From Priestia aryabhattai B8W22 (GTDB taxonomy: Bacteria; Bacillota; Bacilli; Bacillales; Bacillaceae_H), in assembly GCF_000956595.1 (NCBI RefSeq), contig NZ_JYOO01000014.1, positions 1 to 64,000 on the forward strand: a DNA stretch of 64,000 nt, given 5' to 3'. Of the stretch, positions 1 through 7,397 are shown in pieces (the first letter of the stretch is position 1; each line of letters starts with the position of its first letter). The notes beneath the pieces are model-generated. The model had not been told where the DNA came from and did not search any database. It saw only the letters and a list, made by a program, of their open reading frames with translations. Position numbers and translations under genes: made by a program.

Positions 1-510
1 AGAATCAAGATTTCCCAAGCCTTAATGAGAAATAGAGAAAATGGATTAACACCACTTGAAATGTTGAAAATTATTAAAGATGTACCTCAAGCAACATTAT
101 ATAGACATATACAAGTTTTATTAGATGCAGGAGTTATTCGCATTGTAAAAGAAAAAAAAGTAAGGTCAGTATCCGAAAAATACTACGTCCTAAATGAAGA
201 GGAGGCAAGACTTAATGGTGATGAATGGAAAAAAACCTCTAATGAGGAGAAGTTAAACTATTATTCTTATTATCAATTATCCCTGGTGACTCAATACCAA
301 AACTATCTTAATAAGTTGGCAGAACGAGGTTGCTCAGAAGATGGTTCAACTTTTTCACTGTTAGAATTAAAACTTGATGATGAAAGCTTCAGTAGTTTTC
401 AAAAAGAATTAAATGATCTTATGCTAAAGTATTATAAAACAACGAACCAGAATACTCAAAAAGGTGCTCCAATAAGAACAATTGGAGTTACCATTATTCC
501 GGAAACATAA
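1..510 (+). CDS. ArsR-like winged-HTH regulator, 5'-truncated by window edge
   Basis: The reading frame is open to the first base: eight codons (RIKISQAL) precede the first Met at 25, so the true start lies upstream. The visible N-terminus (LTPLEMLKIIKDVPQATLYRHIQVLLDAGVIRIV) has the winged helix-turn-helix pattern of ArsR-like regulators in which a recognition helix (QATLYRHIQ) is followed by a beta wing. The C-terminal half is helical, probably for dimerisation or ligand binding. The role is transcriptional regulation; the target is unknown. A hairpin about 150 bp downstream could end the transcript. Confidence 0.75.
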   Translation, partial: RIKISQALMRNRENGLTPLEMLKIIKDVPQATLYRHIQVLLDAGVIRIVKEKKVRSVSEKYYVLNEEEARLNGDEWKKTSNEEKLNYYSYYQLSLVTQYQNYLNKLAERGCSEDGSTFSLLELKLDDESFSSFQKELNDLMLKYYKTTNQNTQKGAPIRTIGVTIIPET

Positions 511-1072
511 ATAAAATAATATTTCATCCTAAAAATAAGATATCAGAAATCCTGCCTCTTTTAAGATCATTCTTTGATTCTAGTCTGGCCTGAATAGTAC
601 AAAGCTTACGCATCCTACTTAATCACTAATTATAATGAAAACTGAACTGAACTATACTTTTGACAAGCTTCACCAATAGGTGGAGTTTGTCTTTTCTTTT
701 TTTGCGCTATTTTACCCTGTTAGTCAATACACAATTAAATTCTCATTACAACAAGCCAGTGTTTCTTATCAACAATATTTCTATTGTCAATTCTCTAAAC
801 GATGGCATAGGGTATAAAACGGTGTAGAATCTGAAGTATTAAGACTTTAAATAATATATCTGGCTGACTTTGTATTTTTGGTTGGATTCGTTGAAATATA
901 GTAGAGGTTAATGGAGTGTTCTTTTAAATCCATCTGTACAAGAGTAATTGTAGCTACTTTTCTTTTAATTTAGCACAGGTGTTATCGACGCATCTTATAC
1001 TAAACTAAGAAAACAAAAATTTTTATACTAATTCTAAAGAAAACAATTGAACTTAGCACATAAAGATGTTAT
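511..1072. other. Gene-poor intergenic region
   Basis: No convincing reading frame on either strand. It holds one hairpin with a T-rich tail at 662-698, annotated separately, and otherwise AT-rich sequence. Confidence 0.5.
662..698 (+). terminator. Intrinsic terminator-like hairpin
   Basis: Arms 662-674 and 79-91 of the same line (GACAAGCTTCACC / GGTGGAGTTTGTC, with G-T pairs) around an AATA loop, followed by CTTTTCTTTTTTT. Probably ends the transcript of the truncated regulator. Confidence 0.6.
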
Positions 1073-1336
1073 TTATTTTTCTCCCCTTTCGAAGGTAGTA
1101 AACCAAGAAATTAAGTTTTGAAATGTATTATTATTTAAAGAATATATAATAAATTGTCCCTGTTTTTTGCCTTGAATCAACTCACCCTGCTTAAGTATTT
1201 TCAAATGATTAGATATACTAGGTTTAGTCATATTGAAATGATCGGAAACTTCACCGGCTGTTAAATTACTTTCCTTTAGAAGTTCTAGAATTTTCCTTCG
1301 TGTTGGATCTGCTAAAGCTTTGAAAGATTCATTCAC
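1073..1336 (-). CDS. ArsR/SdpR-family transcriptional repressor
   Basis: 87 aa, essentially a single ArsR winged-HTH domain: FKALADPTRRKILELL (helix 1-2), a recognition helix region (MTKPSISNHLKIL) and the wing (GKKQGQFIIYSL). The start is GTG at 1336-1334. The size and the ALADPTRRKIL signature match the SdpR-type autorepressor subgroup, which lacks metal-binding cysteines. A small membrane protein lies upstream on the same strand (84 bp apart), reminiscent of sdpR/sdpI-like pairs, although the partner is not recognisably SdpI. The exact target is unknown. Confidence 0.8.
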   Translation of the reverse strand: MNESFKALADPTRRKILELLKESNLTAGEVSDHFNMTKPSISNHLKILKQGELIQGKKQGQFIIYSLNNNTFQNLISWFTTFERGEK

Positions 1337-1420
1337 TAGATCTCATTCCTATCGTAATTCAGTATTTAGTTTAAAAAGCTTTTTGGTGATATTTCTTATA
1401 TTATACATTTTTTAATTTGT

Positions 1421-1693
1421 TTAAGGCCGGTTAATCGCGTAAACAACAAATAAAACAATATCTAGCAAAATCATCATGACACCAATAAGCAGCCAGATGT
1501 TACCTTGAGTCTTTTTCTCTCCTTCTTGCATTTCAAACGCTCGAATAGCAAATACAATTCCAAGTGTAAACACAAGAAAAAAAAGCTGACGGTAATCGGA
1601 AAACGACAGTAAGACAAAAATTAAGGTGAAAAATACCATAATCATTTCTAAAATTCGGTAAGGTTGCTTTTGACATGTTAATAATAGTTTCAT
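1421..1693 (-). CDS. Small three-helix membrane protein, unknown
   Basis: About 90 aa with three hydrophobic stretches (ILEMIMVFFTLIFVLLSF, LFFLVFTLGIVFAIRAF, NIWLLIGVMMILLDIVLFVVY). The frame could start at the ATG at 1711, but an AAAAGG motif abuts that codon with no spacer; the ATG at 1693 has a GTAGG motif at normal distance and is preferred. No family is recognised. It lies just upstream of the SdpR-like repressor gene on the same strand and may be co-transcribed. Confidence 0.6.
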   Translation of the reverse strand: MKLLLTCQKQPYRILEMIMVFFTLIFVLLSFSDYRQLFFLVFTLGIVFAIRAFEMQEGEKKTQGNIWLLIGVMMILLDIVLFVVYAINRP

Positions 1694-1792
1694 TTCTTGG
1701 CCTACTTTCATCCTTTTCTTAATAGAGTTATTTTACTATTAAATTCAAATAAGATGTTAGTATTTTGAGCACTTTTCACTGTTTTGTAACAG

Positions 1793-1822
1793 AAAAGCGT
1801 ACGTTAGCTAAACGCACGCTTC
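1793..1822 (-). terminator. Terminator of the VC0807-type gene
   Basis: Arms AAGCGTACGTT and AACGCACGCTT with a 4-5 nt loop. It lies directly downstream of the minus-strand gene ending at 1828. Confidence 0.65.
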
Positions 1823-1827
1823 TTTTT

Positions 1828-2475
1828 CTATTCATTTACATTTGGATTCATTGGATTATCAATCCCTGTTTTATCTTGAATTTTTTTATAAATAAAATAC
1901 GTGTAGACAGCAATTAAAATGGAGAATGCCCACGTAACAGCCTGACGGAATACAATCATGTTTCCATACCCTTCTACTCCGTACTTTTGAATCAATACGT
2001 ATTTTACAATCGCTAAAAATACATAGCGACCTGCGAACAGTACCGTAAGCCAGTTCATCATTTTGAATAGACCAGGCTGGTGGAAGAGCTTTAAAGAATC
2101 TTCCCGCTTATAGCCCATTAAGTAAGCCGTATCTACAAAAAAGTACAAACCAATTGGCTTTTTTACCACAATGGTAAAAAGGACAACTACAGCCAGTCCA
2201 ATCATAAAGTATACTTGATTGTTTAACATCGTTGCTGCGTTCCCTGAGATTAAATCAATAATTGTACGTGCCAGCAGTGTAATGACAATAAACAATCCTG
2301 TTACGTTAAACTGGCGATCTTTAATAAATGTATAAATGGTATACACAAACGCTGGTGCTGTTGAAAGCAAAATGGCATAGTAATCACCAATAATGTCTTT
2401 TCCTTGGTTCCATATTAGGTAAGGAATAGCGATATAAAAAAGTAAATCAAACCATACTCGTTTTGTATTGTTCAT
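1828..2475 (-). CDS. VC0807-family multi-pass membrane protein
   Basis: 215 aa with about six hydrophobic segments and an RBS (TAAAGGAGTT) 5-6 nt before the ATG. The pattern (AILLSTAPAFVYTIYTFIKDRQFNVTG, then LFIVITLLARTI) and length fit the VC0807 / DUF3159-like family of intracellular-septation-type membrane proteins. Function is unproven. It is a single gene with its own terminator. Confidence 0.6.
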   Translation of the reverse strand: MNNTKRVWFDLLFYIAIPYLIWNQGKDIIGDYYAILLSTAPAFVYTIYTFIKDRQFNVTGLFIVITLLARTIIDLISGNAATMLNNQVYFMIGLAVVVLFTIVVKKPIGLYFFVDTAYLMGYKREDSLKLFHQPGLFKMMNWLTVLFAGRYVFLAIVKYVLIQKYGVEGYGNMIVFRQAVTWAFSILIAVYTYFIYKKIQDKTGIDNPMNPNVNE

Positions 2476-2559
2476 ATATAACTCCTTTAAAAACGTTGTT
2501 CCTGCTATTATATGGGATACTACGCAAGAAAAAAAGGCTTTTAACTGGAATGTTATGAA

Positions 2560-2873
2560 ATTTTAATCATTTGATGTTTAGATCCAGAGCTACAGGGAAA
2601 ACGATTTCTAGAAAGACTTCAAGAATCATAAACATCCAAACACTTGAGCAGCAATACATGTGCCACAAGTGAAAAATGCTGAAAGGATTGATTCATTATC
2701 GCACTTCACCTAACGTACACGTCAGAAATGGAAAAGGCCATGCAGCTTTCTCACGGCGTGGGGTATGCTGAATATAGCCGTAAACTAGACAAACGTCTAC
2801 AGGTGGAAAAAGACGAGAAAAAGATTATCAGGCTAGCAAAGATATACTGCGTGATATTAACCAGCATCGATAA
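2560..2873 (+). pseudogene. Possible decayed coding region
   Basis: Short coding-like stretches occur in shifting plus-strand frames: one ending ...ERLQES-stop near 2630, and one near 2728-2830 (KLDKRLQVEKDEKK) that continues in another frame to RDINQHR-stop at about 2871. A good intrinsic terminator follows immediately. No family is recognised and there is no clean start. The 66-aa frame starting at 2728 runs through the terminator and is not taken as a gene. Confidence 0.3.
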
Positions 2874-2875
2874 TA

Positions 2876-2918
2876 AAAAGACCGCTTTGCTATTTTTGGT
2901 AGCAAGTCGGCTTTTTAT
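2876..2918 (+). terminator. Intrinsic terminator
   Basis: CCGCTTTGCTA / TAGCAAGTCGG arms flanked by AAAAAG and CTTTTTATTT. It follows the decayed coding stretch and precedes amj. Confidence 0.6.
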
Positions 2919-2984
2919 TTACAAATGAATCAAATTTATACATAATAAGGAATCGTGTGTATCAAAGAAAGGAACTTGCTTATT

Positions 2985-3788
2985 ATGATGGAAAAATTAC
3001 TTATTATTTGTGTGTTTGTAGGAATTATTCATATGATTGAAACACTAGCCTACTCTGTGAGACTTGCGGGCTTGAAAACTGGAAAACTAGTCGTGGCTTT
3101 ATCTCTTTTTAATATTATTGTCATTTTGTCAAGAACAGCTAATATGGTGCAAGCTCCGCTGACCGGGAAATTAGGAGATGCGGTCAAGTCTAAAGAAGAT
3201 TTGCCCGTTCTACTTCATCAGCTTCAAACCATCTTGCTCGCAGCTTCCATTGGGACAATTGTAGGTGCTCTTTTACTTCCTAGCTTTGTATCGATTTTCT
3301 CCCGAATGATTTCACACTTAGAAGTAGCGGGGTCTGTACCTCAAATGATGAAAAATATTACTTCCATACATACGCTGGAGAAAGCAAAAAAACACGTGAA
3401 GCGCCCGAGGTGGATCATGCTGTCTCAGCTGCGAATAGGTGGAGTGCCCAAGCGGTTGCTTCTTTTGAATTTAATAGCTACGACCATTTATACAGTAGGT
3501 GTTCTTTCCACACTTTATGCTTCTACGCTTGAGCCTACTCTTTCTAAATCAATTCTGATGTCTTCTGGTCTTATTAACGGACTAGCCATGATTACCCTTG
3601 CTGTGTTTGTAGATCCGCAAGTAGCCATTTTAACTGAAAAGGTAATGAAAGGTGAATCTACTAAGCAATCTATGAACAAAATGGTGGGCACACTAGTCAT
3701 CTCTCGTTTGTGTGGGACAGTATGTGCCCAGATTCTTTTAGTACCTGCTGCTCTTTATATTGCGTGGATTTGCAAATTAATCCCTTAG
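2985..3788 (+). CDS. amj: Lipid II flippase Amj
   Basis: About 267 aa, very close to the length of B. subtilis Amj (YdaH). N-terminal MEKLLIICVFVGIIHMIETLAYSVRLAG and the AP-LTGKLGD segment are characteristic of this family. About six membrane segments. Amj flips the cell-wall precursor lipid II across the membrane and can replace MurJ; in B. subtilis it is induced by the sigma-M envelope stress factor (family knowledge). The ATG at 2985 follows a GAAAGGA box at 12 nt; an in-frame GTG at 2955 is less likely because the conserved N-terminus begins at MEKLL. Single gene with its own terminator. Confidence 0.85.
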   Translation: MMEKLLIICVFVGIIHMIETLAYSVRLAGLKTGKLVVALSLFNIIVILSRTANMVQAPLTGKLGDAVKSKEDLPVLLHQLQTILLAASIGTIVGALLLPSFVSIFSRMISHLEVAGSVPQMMKNITSIHTLEKAKKHVKRPRWIMLSQLRIGGVPKRLLLLNLIATTIYTVGVLSTLYASTLEPTLSKSILMSSGLINGLAMITLAVFVDPQVAILTEKVMKGESTKQSMNKMVGTLVISRLCGTVCAQILLVPAALYIAWICKLIP

Positions 3789-3815
3789 AAAAGACTTCAA
3801 CGAAGAAGTCTTTTT
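3789..3815 (+). terminator. Terminator of amj
   Basis: AAAGACTTC-AACGA-AGAAGTC followed by TTTTT, starting at the amj stop codon. Confidence 0.8.
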
Positions 3816-3821
3816 ATACAT

Positions 3822-3848
3822 AAAAAAACGCCCCGCAGGACGTTTTTA
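3822..3848 (-). terminator. Terminator of the DUF1033 gene
   Basis: AAAAACG / CGTTTTT arms around CCCCGCAGGA, overlapping the 3' end of the minus-strand gene. On the minus strand it is followed by a T run. Confidence 0.7.
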
Positions 3849-4187
3849 TTTAGTACGAAGCATTTTTAATCCTTCTTCATCTTCTTCTAATGAATAGACT
3901 TCATCGTTTTTAGCAAATAAAACACCGTGGAAGATTTGAAGATCATCATCACAGGCCTCGCAAAATTCCTTTTCGCCTTCGTTCCAAAAGCTAAAGAGCG
4001 CTAGTTCATCACTTCGCACGCTTGCGTATTTTTGATGAAATTCATAAATCATCATCGCGTAGTAGCGAAGCGCTTCTTCTTTTTTTTCAAATTCAATGGT
4101 TTCAATAATATCTTTTTCCCAGCCTTCTAAAAACAGCCAAGGTTCACAATCACTTTTTATTTTATGAACTCTCCATTTATCTGTCAT
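3846..4187 (-). CDS. DUF1033 family protein
   Basis: 113 aa acidic cytoplasmic protein with a typical DUF1033 opening: basic strand (WRVHKIKSDCEPWLFLEGWEKDI) with the conserved DCEPW.F.EGW pattern. RBS GTAAGGAGAT lies upstream of the ATG. Function is unknown in the family. Single gene between amj (convergent) and the spore germination locus. Confidence 0.7.
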   Translation of the reverse strand: MTDKWRVHKIKSDCEPWLFLEGWEKDIIETIEFEKKEEALRYYAMMIYEFHQKYASVRSDELALFSFWNEGEKEFCEACDDDLQIFHGVLFAKNDEVYSLEEDEEGLKMLRTK

Positions 4188-4276
4188 GATAGAACATCTC
4201 CTTACTTACAGCTTACTTCTAAAATTTCTCTTTTCCTTATTATTCAGCAAAAATAACTTTGAATCAAGTAAAACGG

Positions 4277-4308
4277 AAAAAAACGCCTATTTTCAGGAAA
4301 TAGACGCC
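4277..4308 (-). terminator. Terminator after the GerPF-like/aromatic ORF unit
   Basis: On the minus strand GGCGTCTATTT-CCTG-AAATAGGCG followed by seven T. It ends the transcript of the two small genes at 4343-4803. Confidence 0.75.
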
Positions 4309-4342
4309 AACAAGGTAGCTTAATCTGAACTTCTTTTTTATA

Positions 4343-4576
4343 TTAATAATAGCTCCTTAAGCTATAAGGAACTAAACTGCCCGTATAATACTGGGTAATG
4401 GGAGGGAAAACGCCGGCTGAAGGCGTGATTTTCCCCCACCAAGATGGTTTTTTGCCCCACCAGTTGTCTATCGCTCCATCAGGTGAAACGACAAATCCAA
4501 TTGGACGTGCAAACGAAGGCATAAAATACGGATAAAACGAATACTGAAAAGGCGTGTAGAAAGAAGAGTAAAACGT
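4343..4576 (-). CDS. Aromatic-rich small protein downstream of GerPF-like gene, no ordinary start codon
   Basis: The minus-strand frame directly after the GerPF-like stop encodes about 77 residues rich in F, Y, W and P (FYSSFYTPFQYSF; NWWGKKPSWWGK; PPITQYYTG) and ends in a stop at 4343. A perfect AAGGAG box (about 4580-4586) is positioned for initiation at an ACG codon (4576-4574); there is no ATG/GTG/TTG at that position. The only in-frame ATG (4522) would give 59 aa and has no RBS. The operon position suggests a spore coat or germination-associated protein. No family is recognised. Confidence 0.5.
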   Translation of the reverse strand, partial: TFYSSFYTPFQYSFYPYFMPSFARPIGFVVSPDGAIDNWWGKKPSWWGKITPSAGVFPPITQYYTGSLVPYSLRSYY

Positions 4577-4584
4577 CTCTCTCC

Positions 4585-4803
4585 TTATCCGTTTCCGAAG
4601 CCGTTTTGATCAGAACCATCCGGATCGAGCGTATTTGTATTAGAAAGTCCCGAATTTGTATTTACACAAATTCCTGTATTTGAAGACCCTGAACCTTGTG
4701 CAGTTTTACTGTTACTTTTCGGAGAAACATAGTACGTATCGCCAAACGTAACGACTCCTCCTGTAACGTTTGGAATCACTACATGATTAATAACAATCGG
4801 CAT
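4585..4803 (-). CDS. GerPF/GerPA-family spore germination protein
   Basis: 72 aa when started at the ATG at 4803, which has a GGGTGAGG box 3-5 nt upstream; the frame is open a further eight codons but those lie across the RBS. Matches GerPA/GerPF: MPIVINHVVIPNV, GDTYYVSPKSNSK, GSGSSNTG, TLDPDGSDQNG. GerP proteins act in the spore coat and help germinants reach inner receptors (family knowledge). It stands alone with one small ORF rather than in a six-gene gerP operon. Expression is probably late in the mother cell (inference). Confidence 0.8.
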   Translation of the reverse strand: MPIVINHVVIPNVTGGVVTFGDTYYVSPKSNSKTAQGSGSSNTGICVNTNSGLSNTNTLDPDGSDQNGFGNG

Positions 4804-4883
4804 TATCCTCACCCTTTTTATTTTCATCGTGATGTAATATATGAATGATTTATCAAAAGGGTTATAAATTAATGGATATAAAT

Positions 4884-4915
4884 AAAAAATCCCCCTGCAG
4901 AATGGGGTATTTTTA
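4884..4915 (-). terminator. Terminator of the DUF3219-like gene
   Basis: AATCCCC / GGGGTATT arms with A/T-rich flanks, overlapping the stop region of the gene ending at 4913. Confidence 0.65.
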
Positions 4916-5434
4916 CGCTTTTACCTCTTTTTTAGAATGACTTAATTCATCTCGCAGAATATCAAAATCTCGTTCTGCTACTTCTTCAATTTTTGTATAC
5001 AATTCATTCTCCATGAGGAGTCCTTTTTCTTCAAGTAATTCGACAAGAGCCTTAAATTTTATTCTAGATAAAAGCATTTCGTTTACCGTGCTCTCTGTTG
5101 GCTGTTCATTTTTCGCTTGTTCTTTTGTTTTAACAGGTTCTTGCTGCAACTTCACCCTGAAAACAATATTTGTATGATCAGTAATTTCAGGTGACTGATA
5201 AAATGTGCTATGCGAAATGTTTTTTAGTGTTAGCGTTTCTTTTGTCTCCATATTTGTTACTTCAAAATACGGATCCTCAAAAAATGCATCATATTTATCA
5301 TAAGCTGCTTTGCCTACAACCGAAAAAGAAAAGTTTAGCCTTTTCAACTCTTCACCTGTATTCGCATCAGTAATCATTTTTTCTTCAAACATATCAACGT
5401 GAAAATTTACGTTATTAATCATTAGTTGTGTCAA
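4913..5434 (-). CDS. DUF3219-like protein with C-terminal extension
   Basis: 173 aa from a TTG start at 5434 placed 8 nt after a perfect AAGGAGG; an ATG at 5512 in the same frame lies inside a terminator hairpin and is rejected. The N-terminal ~105 residues (MINNVNFHVDMFEEKMI...LNFSFSVVGKAAYDKYDAFF...FRVKLQQEP) resemble the single-domain DUF3219 proteins (YkvR-like). A charged linker and a helical C-terminal tail follow (NEMLLSRIKFKALVELLEEKG). Function is unknown. Confidence 0.6.
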   Translation of the reverse strand: MTQLMINNVNFHVDMFEEKMITDANTGEELKRLNFSFSVVGKAAYDKYDAFFEDPYFEVTNMETKETLTLKNISHSTFYQSPEITDHTNIVFRVKLQQEPVKTKEQAKNEQPTESTVNEMLLSRIKFKALVELLEEKGLLMENELYTKIEEVAERDFDILRDELSHSKKEVKA

Positions 5435-5495
5435 TTCAATCGCCTCCTTCTTTATTAATACGACACGGAGTGACAAGTTCCCTGTTTTTTTATAT

Positions 5496-5528
5496 AAAAA
5501 AACATCTCCCAAAAATGGGGATGTTTTT
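5496..5528. terminator. Bidirectional terminator
   Basis: AAAAAACATCTCCC / GGGGATGTTTTT arms with AAAAAT loop. It lies between the DUF3219-like gene and the left end of the integrated element. Confidence 0.7.
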
Positions 5529-5531
5529 CAA

Positions 5532-5560
5532 AGAGCTAGAAAAATGCTTTTTTTAGCTCT
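5532..5560 (-). terminator. Original terminator of the split YiaA-type gene
   Basis: AGAGCTA / TAGCTCT arms (5532-5538, 5554-5560) with a T/A-rich interior. On the minus strand it sits directly after the duplicated 3' end of the target gene, so it was probably that gene's terminator before insertion moved it 28 kb away. Confidence 0.55.
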
Positions 5561-5645
5561 ACAATTCTTCTTCTGCTTTGTCGTATTTGCGTTCGTGCGC
5601 CGTATCTTCTTCGTTATCACGAATGGTTTTTTGAAGCACAAAAGC
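5555..5645. repeat. Left 91-bp direct repeat (attL)
   Basis: Identical base for base to 33544-33634. Read on the minus strand it encodes the last ~29 residues of the YiaA-type protein, ending at the same TAG. Identity stops at 5554 (T versus C) and 5646 (A versus G), after which four more bases match before divergence. Duplication of a gene's 3' end next to a tyrosine integrase is the standard outcome of site-specific integration. Confidence 0.92.
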
Positions 5646-5838
5646 AGACAAATATGAACACTGACAAATATTGATACAACAACTTTCCGTATTTAATTTA
5701 AGCTAATCTTATCATTTATGTAGTCTTTTTATCAATAGAATTATGAAGAAAAACGTTCGACAAATTAATTAAATAAACAAATAAGACACCTATTAAAGAT
5801 GTCTTATTGATTCTGACTTTTAGGTTTACGATACTCTT
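5646..5838. other. Left end of the element, no gene
   Basis: AT-rich. Near the left repeat a short motif (GACAAATAT) occurs twice within about 25 bp, as integrase arm sites might; this is not diagnostic. A terminator lies at 5774-5808. Confidence 0.35.
5774..5808 (-). terminator. Terminator after the micro-peptide ORF
   Basis: AATAAGACA / TGTCTTATT arms, followed on the minus strand by TTGTTTATT. Confidence 0.65.
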
Positions 5839-5904
5839 CTATCTGATTGCTGACATAGTTAAAATGAAAGACAACAAAGCGCTACCAACTAACAGCTTTT
5901 TCAC
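5839..5904 (-). CDS. 21-residue signal-peptide-like micro-peptide
   Basis: GTG start at 5904 with a GGGGAG box 5 nt upstream, then a KK-hydrophobic core (KKLLVGSALLSFILTMSAIR) and stop at 5839. A terminator follows 30 bp later, so this is a complete short transcription unit. The composition is that of a signal peptide or toxin-like/Phr-like peptide. Alternatively it is the stump of a longer exported peptide, since another frame continues with SNQIEEYRKPKSQNQ before a stop. Confidence 0.4.
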   Translation of the reverse strand: MKKLLVGSALLSFILTMSAIR

Positions 5905-5926
5905 AGATTCTCCCCTTATTGAAAAG

Positions 5927-6274
5927 CTATTTAATATTAAAATGACTTAAAGCCACTTGTTTAACTAAATCCGTTAAAATTGCAAATGAAACTGATCCAC
6001 CTTTTTCCTTAACAATCTGCTTAGTTTTATTCCAAACGTTATTATTCATTGCATTGTCCAAGAAGTCATGACCTTTCCAAGTTAGAGCATGGACTGTACA
6101 TCTGTCACCATTAAAGCGTCCTTCTAGATAACCTTCTTTTCCCAGTAACCTAGTGTTATATTCAATTAAATTTTGCTCATACCCGTCCACTTCAATTGTA
6201 AATGCATGTAGATCATCAGCTTCATCTTTTACATAGATTAGAATTTCTCTAATTAAGTCCATATCTCTTTCCAT
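5927..6274 (-). CDS. DUF2513 domain protein
   Basis: 115 aa. The opening RDMDLIREILIYVKD and the core ALTWKGHDFLDNA..NNVWNKTKQIVKEKGG are the DUF2513 signature, a winged-HTH-like domain common in phages and mobile elements. RBS GGTGGAGGG before the ATG. Role unproven; probably DNA-binding or regulatory (inference). It follows the lipoprotein gene on the same strand. Confidence 0.75.
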   Translation of the reverse strand: MERDMDLIREILIYVKDEADDLHAFTIEVDGYEQNLIEYNTRLLGKEGYLEGRFNGDRCTVHALTWKGHDFLDNAMNNNVWNKTKQIVKEKGGSVSFAILTDLVKQVALSHFNIK

Positions 6275-6351
6275 TTATGTCCCTCCACCTTCTATTTAAA
6301 GTACTAATGGAATTTTAACGTTCTATAATTGTTACTTTATAACAATATCTT

Positions 6352-7224
6352 TCATTCTTGAATTGCAGTAACCTTCCCATCTTCAAAGTAAACATAACCG
6401 TAGATGTTATAAATCCATTGTTCTTCTACGCCGTATTTTGTTGTTGTACGGTTAATATCGTCAGGCTTACCCCATCCAGTTTTATTAATAACCTCTTCTT
6501 GAGTCATACCTATTTGAGGTTTTGTATGTTGAAGATTATATTGTTTTTGAGCGTCTGCCAGTATTTCGTTACTCTTTTCTGTTTCTTCTTTATCAATTTC
6601 ATATCGATCTTTTAGTTTCTTTCTTGCTAAACTAATTTCTTCTGCAAATTGCCCATTATAATTATTTGGGATTTTTTCAATGTTATTGTAAGCATGTTTG
6701 TAATCTTCATCTTCAAAATTACTCATCGCACTCACATATAAAGATAAGTAATATTCAGGTTGATATTCTTTTGTATAATTATAATCATTTGTTACAAAGT
6801 CTTTATTTTGAATATCCTTAATTAGTGATTGGTTCAGTTGTTCTCTACTTTCCTTCACTTCTTTCGAAAATTCTCCATCGTAATCGGTAGGAAGATTAGA
6901 TAGGTTAGATGTTTTGGAGAAGATCTCATCTTCTGACAACAACTTCGATATACTATATAGTTCTTCAAATTTCCGTTCATCCTTAGAATCTATCTTTTCA
7001 TCTTTTTCGTATATCTGACTTTTAAGACCTTCAACTTTAAAATATTCTTTATTGCTTATATATTTTTGAGCTTGATTAATTTCTTTTTGTAGTGAAATTA
7101 CTTTATCTTTTTGTTCTTCTTTCGTAGAGCCAACTTGCTCAGTACCAGTGCTATTGCTACATGAAATTAGTAAACTACTACTGATCATAACCATTGGGAA
7201 TATGTATAATATTTTCTTTCTCAA
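6352..7224 (-). CDS. Element-borne lipoprotein with coiled-coil middle
   Basis: 290 aa from a TTG at 7224, placed 8 nt after AAAGGGG. Residues 1-22 form a lipoprotein signal peptide with an LISC lipobox (Cys22). A charged, helical repeat-like middle follows, containing two similar segments around NLPTDYDGEFSKEVKESREQL and IPNNYNGQFAEEISLARKKL. The C-terminal ~50 residues (GMTQEEVINKTGWGKPDDI..EQWIY....YVYFEDGKVTAIQ) resemble the SmpA/DUF2845-like outer-face domain seen in many Gram-positive lipoproteins. It would be anchored on the outer face of the membrane; function unknown. Confidence 0.7.
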   Translation of the reverse strand: MRKKILYIFPMVMISSSLLISCSNSTGTEQVGSTKEEQKDKVISLQKEINQAQKYISNKEYFKVEGLKSQIYEKDEKIDSKDERKFEELYSISKLLSEDEIFSKTSNLSNLPTDYDGEFSKEVKESREQLNQSLIKDIQNKDFVTNDYNYTKEYQPEYYLSLYVSAMSNFEDEDYKHAYNNIEKIPNNYNGQFAEEISLARKKLKDRYEIDKEETEKSNEILADAQKQYNLQHTKPQIGMTQEEVINKTGWGKPDDINRTTTKYGVEEQWIYNIYGYVYFEDGKVTAIQE

Positions 7225-7397
7225 CCATAAAACCCCTTTTTAAAATCTAATATACTATAAAAGAAACACTAAATGTAACTTTATTACTTTTCATAGTCAA
7301 AAAGTTTCATCAAAAAACCTCTTCCAGTTAAGATGAGGAAATTATGATATATAATACTTAATGAAATCAACATTTTATCAAGAGGAGAGCAAGAGAA

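Noticed and set aside
2728-2928. 66-codon plus-strand frame
   Set aside because: It runs straight through a strong intrinsic terminator and has no RBS; the region looks like a frameshifted remnant instead.
5434-5512. ATG at 5512 as start of the DUF3219-like gene
   Set aside because: It would place a terminator hairpin inside the coding region; the TTG at 5434 has a perfect RBS at ideal distance.
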